From positions 465,001 to 474,407 of the forward strand of contig JACJYQ010000007.1 of assembly GCA_020636025.1 (NCBI GenBank): a DNA stretch of 9,407 bases, read 5' to 3'. The notes under the pieces are model-generated. The model ran no database searches. It saw only the letters and a list, made by a program, of their open reading frames with translations, and was not told the DNA's origin. The translations under genes and the position numbers were made by a program. Below are positions 1-5,996 of the stretch, piece after piece (the stretch's first letter is position 1; the number at the start of each line of letters is the position of its first letter). This DNA is from Lewinellaceae bacterium. GTDB lineage: Bacteria > Bacteroidota > Bacteroidia > Chitinophagales > Saprospiraceae.

Positions 1-341
1 CTGCAAATTTGAAACTTGTTGCCTGCCATCCAAAGATTCGGAGCCTTTTCTTTCAATGCCACCATCAGCGTAAAACCTGATTCCGGACTTTCTCCATCTT
101 TTCCTCGGAAGAACAAATATGGTTTGCTATGAATTTGCTGAACCGAAAGTTCTGATACCTCCGTTAAGCGTGGAACGACTTTCTGGGCAGATTTAATAAG
201 CAGTTTTTCAGAAATCAGAATCTCCCAAATCCCGTTCGGATGCATCACCGCAATGGAATCGATATTTGGGTCAAAAGCCACCTGAGCTGAGGCATGCCCA
301 AGTGCTATCCACATAATTACGAAAAGCAGCCTAGTTTTCAT
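1..341 (-). CDS. Partial secreted small protein, probable relative of the upstream Cys-tail protein
   Basis: The reading frame is open from an ATG at 341 to the left window edge, giving 113 complete codons with no stop; the 3' end is missing. The product begins MKTRLLFVIMWIALGHASAQ, a clear signal peptide with likely cleavage near ASA/Q, so it should be exported. The mature part has no motif I can name. From residue 29 to the last visible residue, Cys113, it aligns without gaps over 85 residues with residues 30-114 of the neighbour at 353-826. I count about 14 identities (roughly 16%), with a shared Y-L-x-x-x-G core and the end Cys matched. Identity is low, so kinship rests on equal spacing, adjacency and the shared signal-peptide layout. 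Only 11 bp separate it from the stop of the upstream gene, so it is almost surely co-transcribed. A cysteine-rich tail beyond the edge is a prediction. Function unknown. Confidence 0.72.
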   Translation of the reverse strand, partial: MKTRLLFVIMWIALGHASAQVAFDPNIDSIAVMHPNGIWEILISEKLLIKSAQKVVPRLTEVSELSVQQIHSKPYLFFRGKDGESPESGFTLMVALKEKAPNLWMAGNKFQIC

Positions 342-352
342 GATCAATTGTA

Positions 353-826
353 TTAGTCGAGAATGGTTAGGGTCACCCTGGGTAGGGTCTTCATCAACAC
401 CTTGCTTTGTTCGCAGGTGCCTTCTCCTTTATTGCATTGGCATTGTGGAGGCGTCGTGCACTCCCTGCATTCGCCTGAGCCTGAACATGTGATGATCAGG
501 TCATCCAAGAGGTAGGAATCGCATTCGTTTTGCACCAATAGAATGGATAGATAGATGTTGATTAGCTCATTTTCTTTGGCCTGACCTTTGGCAAGTAGAT
601 AATTTGACTTGCCAATTTTTTGAATGCCAAGCAATTGAATCCCTTCAAATTCCGGGAAAGCTTGGGCAAGGCTGGCTTCAATGGTTTGTAGAGGTACGGT
701 AAGCTTTAGCTTGTTGGTAGAATCCATTCTGGCAACAGGATCTTTATCCGGATTCAAGCTGACAAGTCTTTGACCATATAGAAAGGCCATTTGACATGAT
801 AATAGAATGGTAATAATGGTTTTCAT
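353..826 (-). CDS. Secreted small protein with cysteine-rich C-terminal tail
   Basis: This encodes 157 residues. Residues 1-18 form a signal peptide (MKTIITILLS start, cleavage probably after YG or near Q19). Residues 30-100 look like a small alpha/beta domain with no motif that I recognise. The C-terminal third carries seven cysteines at 102, 114, 120, 123, 129, 131 and 138, in the pattern C-x11-C-x5-C-x2-C-x5-C-x-C-x6-C, which suggests a disulfide-bonded or metal-binding knot outside the cytoplasm. The ATG at 826 is the first in frame after the stop of the upstream gene, 18 bp away. The next gene starts 11 bp downstream and encodes a probable distant relative. The tail after Cys138 is short and basic to hydrophobic, ending TLTILD. 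An odd cysteine count may mean one free thiol, a dimer or metal binding. I do not recognise the family, and the function is unknown. Confidence 0.78.
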   Translation of the reverse strand: MKTIITILLSCQMAFLYGQRLVSLNPDKDPVARMDSTNKLKLTVPLQTIEASLAQAFPEFEGIQLLGIQKIGKSNYLLAKGQAKENELINIYLSILLVQNECDSYLLDDLIITCSGSGECRECTTPPQCQCNKGEGTCEQSKVLMKTLPRVTLTILD

Positions 827-844
827 GGGCTGAGGTATTTTGGT

Positions 845-2041
845 TTATTCAAGAGTTCCGTAAAGCATGTCTTTCAGTTTGGAGCCTTGTACTTCCGGCA
901 TTCTGTAGGCGCTGTTGAACTTATCCAGGGTTTGTACAATGTCGGATTTGAGTTGCAAAAACTGATCAGGAAGCACTTCCGAGCAGACTTTTTCATTTTC
1001 ATAGCTGTCCGCGATCTTGGCAAACTTCTTATAGTATTCTGCGCCCTGGTTTACAAAGTCGCTGTAGCGGTTTATAAATTGAACCACCCGGTCGATGGCA
1101 AACTGAAGGTTTGTTTCTGTTTTAGGCAATAGCTTGGGATCTGGTTGTCCAGGCATTCCCGGAATTGTATTATTTTCTCCCAGCGATTTTGCAACCAAAT
1201 TGTCGAGCAAAGAGTACAGTCGTTCCCAATCATCGCTTTGGCGGCAACCTTCCAGGGTAATGGTATAACCAACCTGACGGGCACAGTCGGAAAACAGTGC
1301 TTCGCAATCTTTCTTGAGTGTAAGGTTGGCGTCTCTCAAGTACCCGGTTTCGTAGTAAATGACATTGAGGTCGTTGTACATACGCACCGTAAAGTCGAGG
1401 ATACAAGACATTTTTTCCTGACTTTCTTTTTTGTCCTTGTCATCACCGCCATTCAACATGAGTCCAACTATGGAAAAAGTGGCTGAAAGGAATGGATTCC
1501 CTTGCAATAACCCAGGAAGCGTGAAATTGTATTTGCGTTTCATTTTGTCTTCCATGGCGCTGATGGATTCCTTGAATTCCGGATAATTGTGCGGATTGGA
1601 AATTTTCATCAGTTCCTGCTGTGCTTTCAGACTGCTGAAATGGTGATCCATGCTGAGGATCTTTTCGTACAGCATTTTCACAATTTCTATCCCTTTGCGG
1701 TAGCGTAGCTTGGTAAATTTTAATGTGTGGTCTGCCTCCAGGTTTTTAATGGCATCTTCCAGCTGAACCCTTTCCCACAACAATTTAAATCCGCAATTGG
1801 GATCGATATTTCTGGGGTCTTTCAGTTCAAGGATGACTTCGTTGAGACGTTGTCTCAAGGGGGCGGCAGCTTCATTGAATTGCCTGCTTAGTTCATTGGC
1901 ATCTGTGGTGATGCTGGCAACCAGGGGTTGGAGCCAGACATTGCAGCTGTCTATCGGATTTCCAGCCTTAATGCTAGATTTGAAAATGCATACAAGAGAC
2001 AGCGCAATGCCTGCACTCCAAAGGAATGTTCGTGTTCTCAT
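845..2041 (-). CDS. Secreted helical protein of unknown function
   Basis: This encodes 398 residues. The N-terminus (positively charged MRTRTF, hydrophobic core to about residue 20, possible cleavage after IKA at 26) is a signal peptide. Cys18 lies inside the hydrophobic stretch, but SLVC is a poor lipobox because Val sits at -1, so a lipoprotein is unlikely. The mature protein is predominantly helical with charged heptad-like stretches (about residues 45-170 and 205-290). A hydrophobic Gly-rich segment lies at about 182-199, followed by a highly charged DDKDKKE run, and a Pro-rich hinge at 290-306 leads to a last helical block at 309-398. Mature cysteines sit at 33, 83, 213, 246, 253, 266 and 353. 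It lies between the TlpA-like gene (60 bp upstream) and the Cys-tail gene (18 bp downstream) in the same direction. No catalytic motif is visible. The fold could be a periplasmic scaffold or coiled-coil partner. Function not recognised. Confidence 0.82.
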   Translation of the reverse strand: MRTRTFLWSAGIALSLVCIFKSSIKAGNPIDSCNVWLQPLVASITTDANELSRQFNEAAAPLRQRLNEVILELKDPRNIDPNCGFKLLWERVQLEDAIKNLEADHTLKFTKLRYRKGIEIVKMLYEKILSMDHHFSSLKAQQELMKISNPHNYPEFKESISAMEDKMKRKYNFTLPGLLQGNPFLSATFSIVGLMLNGGDDKDKKESQEKMSCILDFTVRMYNDLNVIYYETGYLRDANLTLKKDCEALFSDCARQVGYTITLEGCRQSDDWERLYSLLDNLVAKSLGENNTIPGMPGQPDPKLLPKTETNLQFAIDRVVQFINRYSDFVNQGAEYYKKFAKIADSYENEKVCSEVLPDQFLQLKSDIVQTLDKFNSAYRMPEVQGSKLKDMLYGTLE

Positions 2042-2101
2042 GGCTTGATTTTTTAGGGGTTGAGGGAATCAAAATCCAAACAAGTTCTAAGTATGGATGA
2101 T

Positions 2102-3301
2102 TTATTCTTTAAAAAAATCTTCCAGAAATAATCTGAGGTTATCTCCTCGCAGATTTTTTTGAATTACCCTTCTGTTTTCGTCTACTAAATAAGTAAGCGG
2201 AATACTGCTGACTTTATACAGATGGCTTACTGAAGTGTCAGCGTTTTTTGACTGTTCAATTACATGTAACCATGGATACCCATCTTTCTCTATAGCATTT
2301 AGCCACTTTCTTTTATCTGTATCCTGCGACACAGCAAAAACCTCAAATCCTTTCTCGTGATACAATTGATAAAGTGGCAGAAGATTTTCTCTGTTTTCTG
2401 AACGACACGGGCCACACCAGGACGCCCAGAAATCTATCAGAATCAATTTTCCTTTTACATCACTAAGGACTATTGAGTCACCGTTAATAGATGGCAGTTT
2501 TATTTCTGGAGCAATTGATCCAATGGGTATGAAGTTTTTGAAGTCTTCTATTTCCTCGATTAATCCTGAGATATAAGGGTTTTCAGGTGCTATTTTCTTC
2601 CATTTTTGCGCCAGACTTTCAAAATAATCAACATATTGACCTATTTGATCCTCGATGTTATAAAACTTGGTTGCAATCAAACCTGCTGTAACATCAGAAG
2701 TAGTATCCATAAAATGCCCAAATGAAATTTGCATCTCTTTGGCGGCATTCATGACATCTTTAAAACAGGCTTGTCTAACCTGAATGAATTGTTCTTCTTC
2801 GAGACTTTTGGCTTCCTCAAGTTTTACAACAATAGTATCTAGCACTTTGTACAGGCTTTCTTTGAATCGGCTGAAAGATTGTATGTTGACTGATACTTTA
2901 TTTCCTTTGATATGGTAGGATCTGGTCAGTTCATTGGCGTTTGCCTGTATTTGAACGCTGTCCTCAGAGCCATTCAGATAGAATACAATATAGTTTTCAT
3001 CAGGCATTCCCATTTTCATGGCGGCCATTGAACTTGTCTCCTGCTCCTGAATATTTATCCTGTAAATGCCTTTCAAAATAGTATCAAGGTGAAATTCAAA
3101 ATGCCCTGATCCATCTAAAATGGCAGAGTCTATAACAAATCCATCATAGCCACTGAATATTCTATCATAGCTTTCTAAATAAGATAGAAACAAAGTGGGT
3201 TTATAGCCCTCAGTTTTGTGGACTTCTCCTAAAATAACCGTTTGTGCTTCTGTCATTTTTAGTAGGAATAATAATAACACCGGGATAAAGAGCTTTTTCA
3301 T
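2102..3301 (-). CDS. TlpA-like thiol-disulfide oxidoreductase
   Basis: This encodes an exported thioredoxin-fold protein of 399 residues. I take the ATG at 3301, followed by KKLFIPVLLLFLLKMTEA, a textbook signal peptide. An in-frame TTG at 3328 would add nine residues before it and lies inside a hairpin, so it is less likely. Residues 20-110 resemble the N-terminal beta domain (DUF4369-like) common in Bacteroidota TlpA proteins, with the GxFxFxxD...G-Y-R-I-N-I pattern. Residues 130-255 are a helical linker. Residues 262-399 are the AhpC/TSA-thioredoxin domain: IGSIAPEIKLP, then IDFWASWCGPC with the CxxC at 296-299 (bases 2405-2419 encode WCGPC), and the cis-proline loop SSIPLTYLVD at about 366-375. 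The family reduces or exchanges disulfides in the periplasm, for example in cytochrome maturation. Here its neighbours are cysteine-rich exported proteins, so those are the likely clients (inference). The gene looks A/T-richer than the S8 gene upstream. Confidence 0.95.
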   Translation of the reverse strand: MKKLFIPVLLLFLLKMTEAQTVILGEVHKTEGYKPTLFLSYLESYDRIFSGYDGFVIDSAILDGSGHFEFHLDTILKGIYRINIQEQETSSMAAMKMGMPDENYIVFYLNGSEDSVQIQANANELTRSYHIKGNKVSVNIQSFSRFKESLYKVLDTIVVKLEEAKSLEEEQFIQVRQACFKDVMNAAKEMQISFGHFMDTTSDVTAGLIATKFYNIEDQIGQYVDYFESLAQKWKKIAPENPYISGLIEEIEDFKNFIPIGSIAPEIKLPSINGDSIVLSDVKGKLILIDFWASWCGPCRSENRENLLPLYQLYHEKGFEVFAVSQDTDKRKWLNAIEKDGYPWLHVIEQSKNADTSVSHLYKVSSIPLTYLVDENRRVIQKNLRGDNLRLFLEDFFKE

Positions 3302-3320
3302 GGCGTAGGATTTAGGTGTA

Positions 3321-3354
3321 ATAGGCAACCGTGGATTTATTCACGGTTGCCTAT
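3321..3354. repeat. Perfect 13-bp inverted repeat between the Cys-rich and TlpA-like genes
   Basis: ATAGGCAACCGTG at 3321-3333 is exactly repeated in inverse at 3342-3354, with an 8-nt loop, GATTTATT. It fills much of the 68-bp gap between the stop of the 12-Cys gene (3370) and the ATG of the TlpA-like gene (3301). No T-run follows on the minus strand (TACACCTAAA), so it does not look like an ordinary intrinsic terminator. It could be an intercistronic RNA stem that stabilises the upstream message or dampens expression of downstream genes, or a protein-binding palindrome. Confidence 0.8.
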
Positions 3355-3369
3355 CATCAGTGGTTTAAT

Positions 3370-3843
3370 TTAATGGATTTGAGTTGTTCCACCCTTTGAT
3401 TGTATCCAGGCATTCGCCTTGGACTTTTCATTCGTTGTAAGATACCTGGAAATTATTTCGGCATCGTGGCTTGATGAAAGGTAAAGATTAACATCATTAC
3501 TGGTATTTGCCTGCAATACTAAATCTAGTCTTTGAGCCAGGTCGGCAGAAGCTGGAGAGTTAAACTCAGGCCCTCTCAAATAAGTAGAAAAGGCAAGTAC
3601 ATTTTCTACATGTACCTCAGGAAGCGATGCCGCGGCCAAACCACAACTGCAGGTACAAGTAAAAGTTGTACAGGTGCAATCCGGCGTATTGGGTTTGCAA
3701 CAAGGACCACTTTTGCACCCACAGAAAACGTTGGAGCAACTACAGTTTGGACATCCCACTAGATTCTGAGCAAAAGACAACTGTGCAAATGCCAGAAAAA
3801 AGAATAAGAAAAGACTTCTTGGAATAAGGACTTGAGGTTTCAT
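3370..3843 (-). CDS. Secreted protein with 12-cysteine CxC cluster
   Basis: This encodes 157 residues. Residues 1-25 are a strong signal peptide (KPQVLIPRS, then FLFFFLAFAQLSFA, cleavage before Q26). Directly after it, residues 31-67 hold twelve cysteines at 31, 34, 36, 41, 43, 48, 49, 56, 58, 63, 65 and 67, interspersed with Gly, Pro, Ser and Thr. Several are CxC or CC pairs. This density resembles metallothioneins or disulfide-knotted secreted peptides, but I recognise no specific family. Residues 75-157 are cysteine-free, mixed helix and strand (DLAQRLDLVLQ, then NDVNLYLSSSHDAEIISRYL, and a C-terminal helix KSKANAWIQSK). That part may be a small folded domain. The gene follows the S8-fold gene by 95 bp and precedes the TlpA-like gene by 68 bp. 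The TlpA-like protein next door makes disulfide chemistry on this cluster a natural inference; metal binding is the main alternative. Confidence 0.85.
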   Translation of the reverse strand: MKPQVLIPRSLFLFFFLAFAQLSFAQNLVGCPNCSCSNVFCGCKSGPCCKPNTPDCTCTTFTCTCSCGLAAASLPEVHVENVLAFSTYLRGPEFNSPASADLAQRLDLVLQANTSNDVNLYLSSSHDAEIISRYLTTNEKSKANAWIQSKGGTTQIH

Positions 3844-3857
3844 AATAAAATAATTTA

Positions 3858-3867
3858 AAGCGTGTTT
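3858..3867 (-). promoter_or_regulatory. AAACACGCTT leader motif, copy 2
   Basis: On the minus strand AAACACGCTT lies 14 nt upstream of the ATG of the 12-Cys gene (3843). The same 10-mer lies 8 nt upstream of the ATG of the S8-fold gene. The role is unknown; it could be a translation-initiation or regulator site. Chance is possible for a 10-mer, so confidence in function is low. Confidence 0.25.
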
Positions 3868-3938
3868 TTGCCTACTCTTTCCGCTTTTCGGCTACCGCGA
3901 CCGTACTCTTTTAAGGATTTTCCGGCATACTCCGTTTT

Positions 3939-5162
3939 TTATCGAATGGCTTTTGGATAATCAAATACCGCAGCGCTTGCATTGCCACATCGGACAATTT
4001 CACCTGGCATCGGTTCTCCGCTCCTGGCATGAATAATACCGGCTACCACAGCTGCTGCCTGAGCCGTTCCGCTCATTACGGCATATTCTCCGTTTTTATA
4101 AGTGGAATACACGTTGGCGCCCGTGGCTACCCAGTCAACCACGCCTTTGCCCCAGTTGGAGGCTGCCAGACAATCGCCGGCACAGGTGATGGCTCCAACG
4201 GTAAATATTCTGTTCCCTTTCAGGCAAGCCGGCAAATGGTAATTGGCATTACCCGCATTATTTCCTGCCGCCATGCACACCCAAACTCCCATATTGGCAA
4301 TATTCAGGATGGCTTTTCTGAGCGCCGGATTAATGGTTTGACATGTTCTGTAAGGATATGTACCCATGCCCAGGCAGATTACATCATTGGGCTTGCCGTA
4401 TTTCGCTACATGGTTTATTCCCTGTATTAGGTAGCTGAAAGAAGCCGAGCCGGTATTCGCGATCACTTTAACCGGTACCACAGTTGCGCCTGCAGATACA
4501 CCCACTGAGCCAAAGGCGTTGTTTTTTGCCGCAGCAATACCCGCCAGATGTGTGCCGTGACCATGTTTGTCATCGCAGTTTTCGTTGGGTATGCATGTCC
4601 GTGCAAAAGGACTTTGCGCCATAACTTCCAGATCGGGATGATCAAGGTCAATTCCGGTGTCCAGTATCCAGATCCAGCTATCGCTTGTAGTTTCCTGGAA
4701 ACCGCCTGACCGTACCACCGCACACGGAGTTGTTTGATGCTCACTAACGAATTCGTCAGGTGCGGACTCTTCAACGCTTGGCTCCAGCTCAAATTGATAA
4801 TCCGGGTAAATGCCTTCAACCAAAGGTTCATTGGCTAGTCTTTCAATTTCTGCTTCACTAAGGGTTGCTGAAAACCCTACCACAGCATCTGTGAATTCGG
4901 CGATAACATTTGCTTCGTCAATTGATGCGTGTTTTCTGATCTGATCAATCTCCTGGATCAGCATTGATCGTTTTTCTTCATCAGCCGCAACAGCATTCAA
5001 CCGATCTGGTAAAATTGTCTTTTGCAAAGACAAAGGAGCCGCCGCAGTCTCTGACAGGAGGACTATATACTGCCCTGGGATGGGCCGCAAATCCTCCTGC
5101 TGAGCCTGCATATTTCCAAGCCCGGCAAGAAACAAAGTGATTAAGGTTGACAATTTTCTCAT
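3939..5162 (-). CDS. Subtilisin-fold (S8) pseudoprotease with I9-type propeptide
   Basis: This encodes 407 residues. Residues 1-20 are a signal peptide (MRKLSTLITLFLAGLGNMQA). Residues 30-125 match an inhibitor I9 propeptide (GQYIVLLSE at the start; AVVGFSATLSEAEIERL and VEGIYPDYQFEL at the end). Residues 147-395 are the peptidase S8 domain. The catalytic Asp is D168 in WILDTGIDLDHPDL, the catalytic His is H202 in HGHGTHLAGI, and the oxyanion Asn is N301 in AAGNNAG. The box normally written SGTSMAAPHVAG reads SGTAQAAAVVAG, so the nucleophilic Ser is Ala367 (GCT at 4062-4064 on the plus strand), and the conserved Pro and His after it are also changed. By family knowledge this should abolish peptide hydrolysis and self-cleavage of the propeptide. 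Ten cysteines suggest disulfides. The length is normal and the frame intact, so this is not a decayed gene. No type IX sorting domain is visible. It is the first gene of the putative six-gene operon. Confidence 0.95.
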   Translation of the reverse strand: MRKLSTLITLFLAGLGNMQAQQEDLRPIPGQYIVLLSETAAAPLSLQKTILPDRLNAVAADEEKRSMLIQEIDQIRKHASIDEANVIAEFTDAVVGFSATLSEAEIERLANEPLVEGIYPDYQFELEPSVEESAPDEFVSEHQTTPCAVVRSGGFQETTSDSWIWILDTGIDLDHPDLEVMAQSPFARTCIPNENCDDKHGHGTHLAGIAAAKNNAFGSVGVSAGATVVPVKVIANTGSASFSYLIQGINHVAKYGKPNDVICLGMGTYPYRTCQTINPALRKAILNIANMGVWVCMAAGNNAGNANYHLPACLKGNRIFTVGAITCAGDCLAASNWGKGVVDWVATGANVYSTYKNGEYAVMSGTAQAAAVVAGIIHARSGEPMPGEIVRCGNASAAVFDYPKAIR

Positions 5163-5170
5163 AATCGTTG

Positions 5171-5180
5171 AAGCGTGTTT
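5171..5180 (-). promoter_or_regulatory. AAACACGCTT leader motif, copy 1
   Basis: The 10-mer AAACACGCTT (minus strand) lies 8 nt upstream of the ATG of the S8-fold gene, within an A/C-rich leader. It repeats the motif in front of the 12-Cys gene. Its function is not established. Confidence 0.25.
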
Positions 5181-5224
5181 TAAGGTTTTTTGCGGTTTGG
5201 AAAGTGTTTGTTTTTTGGGGTTCG

Positions 5225-5291
5225 GCCAGATGCCTCGGTCAACTCACCGACTTCCGAAGTTGCCCGTGAGCGACTCGAGGTTCATCATGGC
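5225..5291 (-). ncRNA. Long imperfect hairpin in the leader of the operon
   Basis: About 25 base pairs can be drawn across 67 nt: 5225-5228 with 5288-5291, 5229-5232 with 5283-5286, 5233-5237 with 5276-5280, 5238-5240 with 5272-5274, 5243-5247 with 5266-5270, and 5250-5253 with 5257-5260. The stems are separated by one- to two-base bulges and one larger internal loop, and the apical loop is 3 nt. The element starts 63 bp upstream of the S8-fold ATG, between A/C-rich unstructured stretches. It could be a leader RNA controlling the operon, the terminator or end of the preceding transcript, or a degenerate palindromic repeat. No long T-run follows on the minus strand. I do not match it to a known riboswitch class. 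Confidence 0.5.
5244..5288 (-). other. 14-codon mini-ORF inside the leader hairpin
   Basis: On the minus strand a frame with two adjacent ATG codons reads MMNLESLTGNFGSR and stops at TGA (5244-5246). It lies completely within the 67-nt hairpin, 81 bp before the S8-fold ATG. A leader peptide whose translation opens the stem is conceivable. There is no clear ribosome binding site and no runs of one amino acid, so it may be accidental. Confidence 0.2.
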
Positions 5292-5366
5292 TCTTGGTTG
5301 GTTTTGGGTGTTTTAATGGTTTTTTTGGGATTAGGCACGAAGGCCGTGAATTTTGGTGGTTGATAC

Positions 5367-5403
5367 AGGGGCACCTGACCTATCGCCTGATGCAGGCACC
5401 CCT
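5367..5403 (-). terminator. Imperfect G/C hairpin after the 137-residue gene
   Basis: AGGGG (5367-5371) pairs with CCCCT (5399-5403) and CCTG (5374-5377) with CAGG (5393-5396), with a CA/CA mismatch between and a 14-nt loop. It lies about 33 bp past the stop of the minus-strand gene at 5437-5850, where a terminator would be expected. The minus-strand flank (ATCAACCACC) has no T-run, so this is only a weak call. Confidence 0.25.
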
Positions 5404-5436
5404 TCCATACCAAATGATGACTTGCAATGCTTAATT

Positions 5437-5850
5437 CTATCTTTCAGGTTTAAAGAACACCACCCAGTTCCCCAATACAGAGGCCATCAGATGGCGTCCT
5501 GCTTTAAACCTGATCTCTTTTCCAAAAATGCCTGAGGGAATCAAAGCGGGCAATTCCAGCTCGAACCAGACGGTGAATTGATCGGCCTGGATCTTCCCGG
5601 GAATTTTTCCCAGCAGTGGAAAGGAGGCCAGTACCGCTCCGCTCTCTTGTAAAGAAAGTCTCGAATGTGCATATTCGCCTTCGGATACCAGCCCCGCTTT
5701 CCTTCCTACTAATTCCCCAATATGTGTAGCAATACCTAATTCTTCCAGTTTGTAAGCTTCCATGTCTGCTGCTTGTGTTTGAACCCAGCGCACCAATACA
5801 TCTTGTTCCAGATAGGGTCGTGTCTCGGGTTGTTTTCGTATGTGTATCAT
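5437..5850 (-). CDS. Unrecognised 137-residue cytoplasmic protein
   Basis: The product has no signal peptide, no cysteine and no transmembrane segment. Residues 1-50 look helical and charged (MIHIRKQPETRPYLEQDVLV, then AYKLEELGIATHIGELVGRK). Residues 60-137 alternate hydrophobic and polar residues as in a small beta barrel, with an LLGKIPGKI turn, a QFTVWFELELP strand and the ending LGNWVVFFKPER. I chose this frame over another open minus-strand frame (5504-5893) because its composition is protein-like, while the other is rich in Arg, Thr, Gly and Cys without structure. It points the same way as the six-gene cluster but is separated from it by 274 bp with hairpins, so it may be a separate unit. 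Function unknown; lack of cysteines and of export signal sets it apart from the cluster. Confidence 0.65.
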   Translation of the reverse strand: MIHIRKQPETRPYLEQDVLVRWVQTQAADMEAYKLEELGIATHIGELVGRKAGLVSEGEYAHSRLSLQESGAVLASFPLLGKIPGKIQADQFTVWFELELPALIPSGIFGKEIRFKAGRHLMASVLGNWVVFFKPER

Positions 5851-5934
5851 GTGGCTTTATTTGGTTGACAAGACAAAAGTGCGGGTTGTGCATGCAATAA
5901 AGTTGCGACAGTTGTGCAGGTTTTTGATGCTTTT

Positions 5935-5996
5935 TTTTGTGTAAAAAATCATGTTGTTTTTGGTTAAGTGGTTGTTAGTCAATGTTTTGTGTAAAA
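5935..5996. repeat. 12-bp direct repeat TTTTGTGTAAAA, two copies 50 bp apart
   Basis: TTTTGTGTAAAA occurs at 5935-5946 and again at 5985-5996, with start points exactly 50 bp apart, upstream of the 137-residue gene. In the minus-strand reading it is TTTTACACAAAA. The second copy overlaps the 3' end of the candidate 55-codon ORF. It could be a pair of operator sites or chance in A/T-rich DNA. Confidence 0.35.

Noticed and set aside
17..20. Lipoprotein reading of the 398-residue protein (Cys18)
   Set aside because: These are residue positions: SLVC has Val at -1 of the Cys, a poor lipobox, and the Cys lies within the hydrophobic core.
3302..3328. Extension of the TlpA-like protein to an in-frame TTG at 3328
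   Set aside because: It would place nine residues before a perfect signal peptide and start inside a 13-bp stem; ATG 3301 is far more natural.
4070..4072. Ser364 as the catalytic serine of the S8-fold protein
   Set aside because: The catalytic residue is the second Ser of the SGTS box; Ser364 corresponds to the first, structural position, so Ala367 is the missing nucleophile.
4029..4430. Plus-strand open frame opposite the S8-fold gene
   Set aside because: It is a shadow of the strongly supported minus-strand S8 domain.
5504..5893. Alternative minus-strand frame of 129 codons overlapping the 137-residue gene
   Set aside because: Composition is rich in Thr, Arg, Gly and His with no hydrophobic pattern; the frame of 5437-5850 looks like a real protein.
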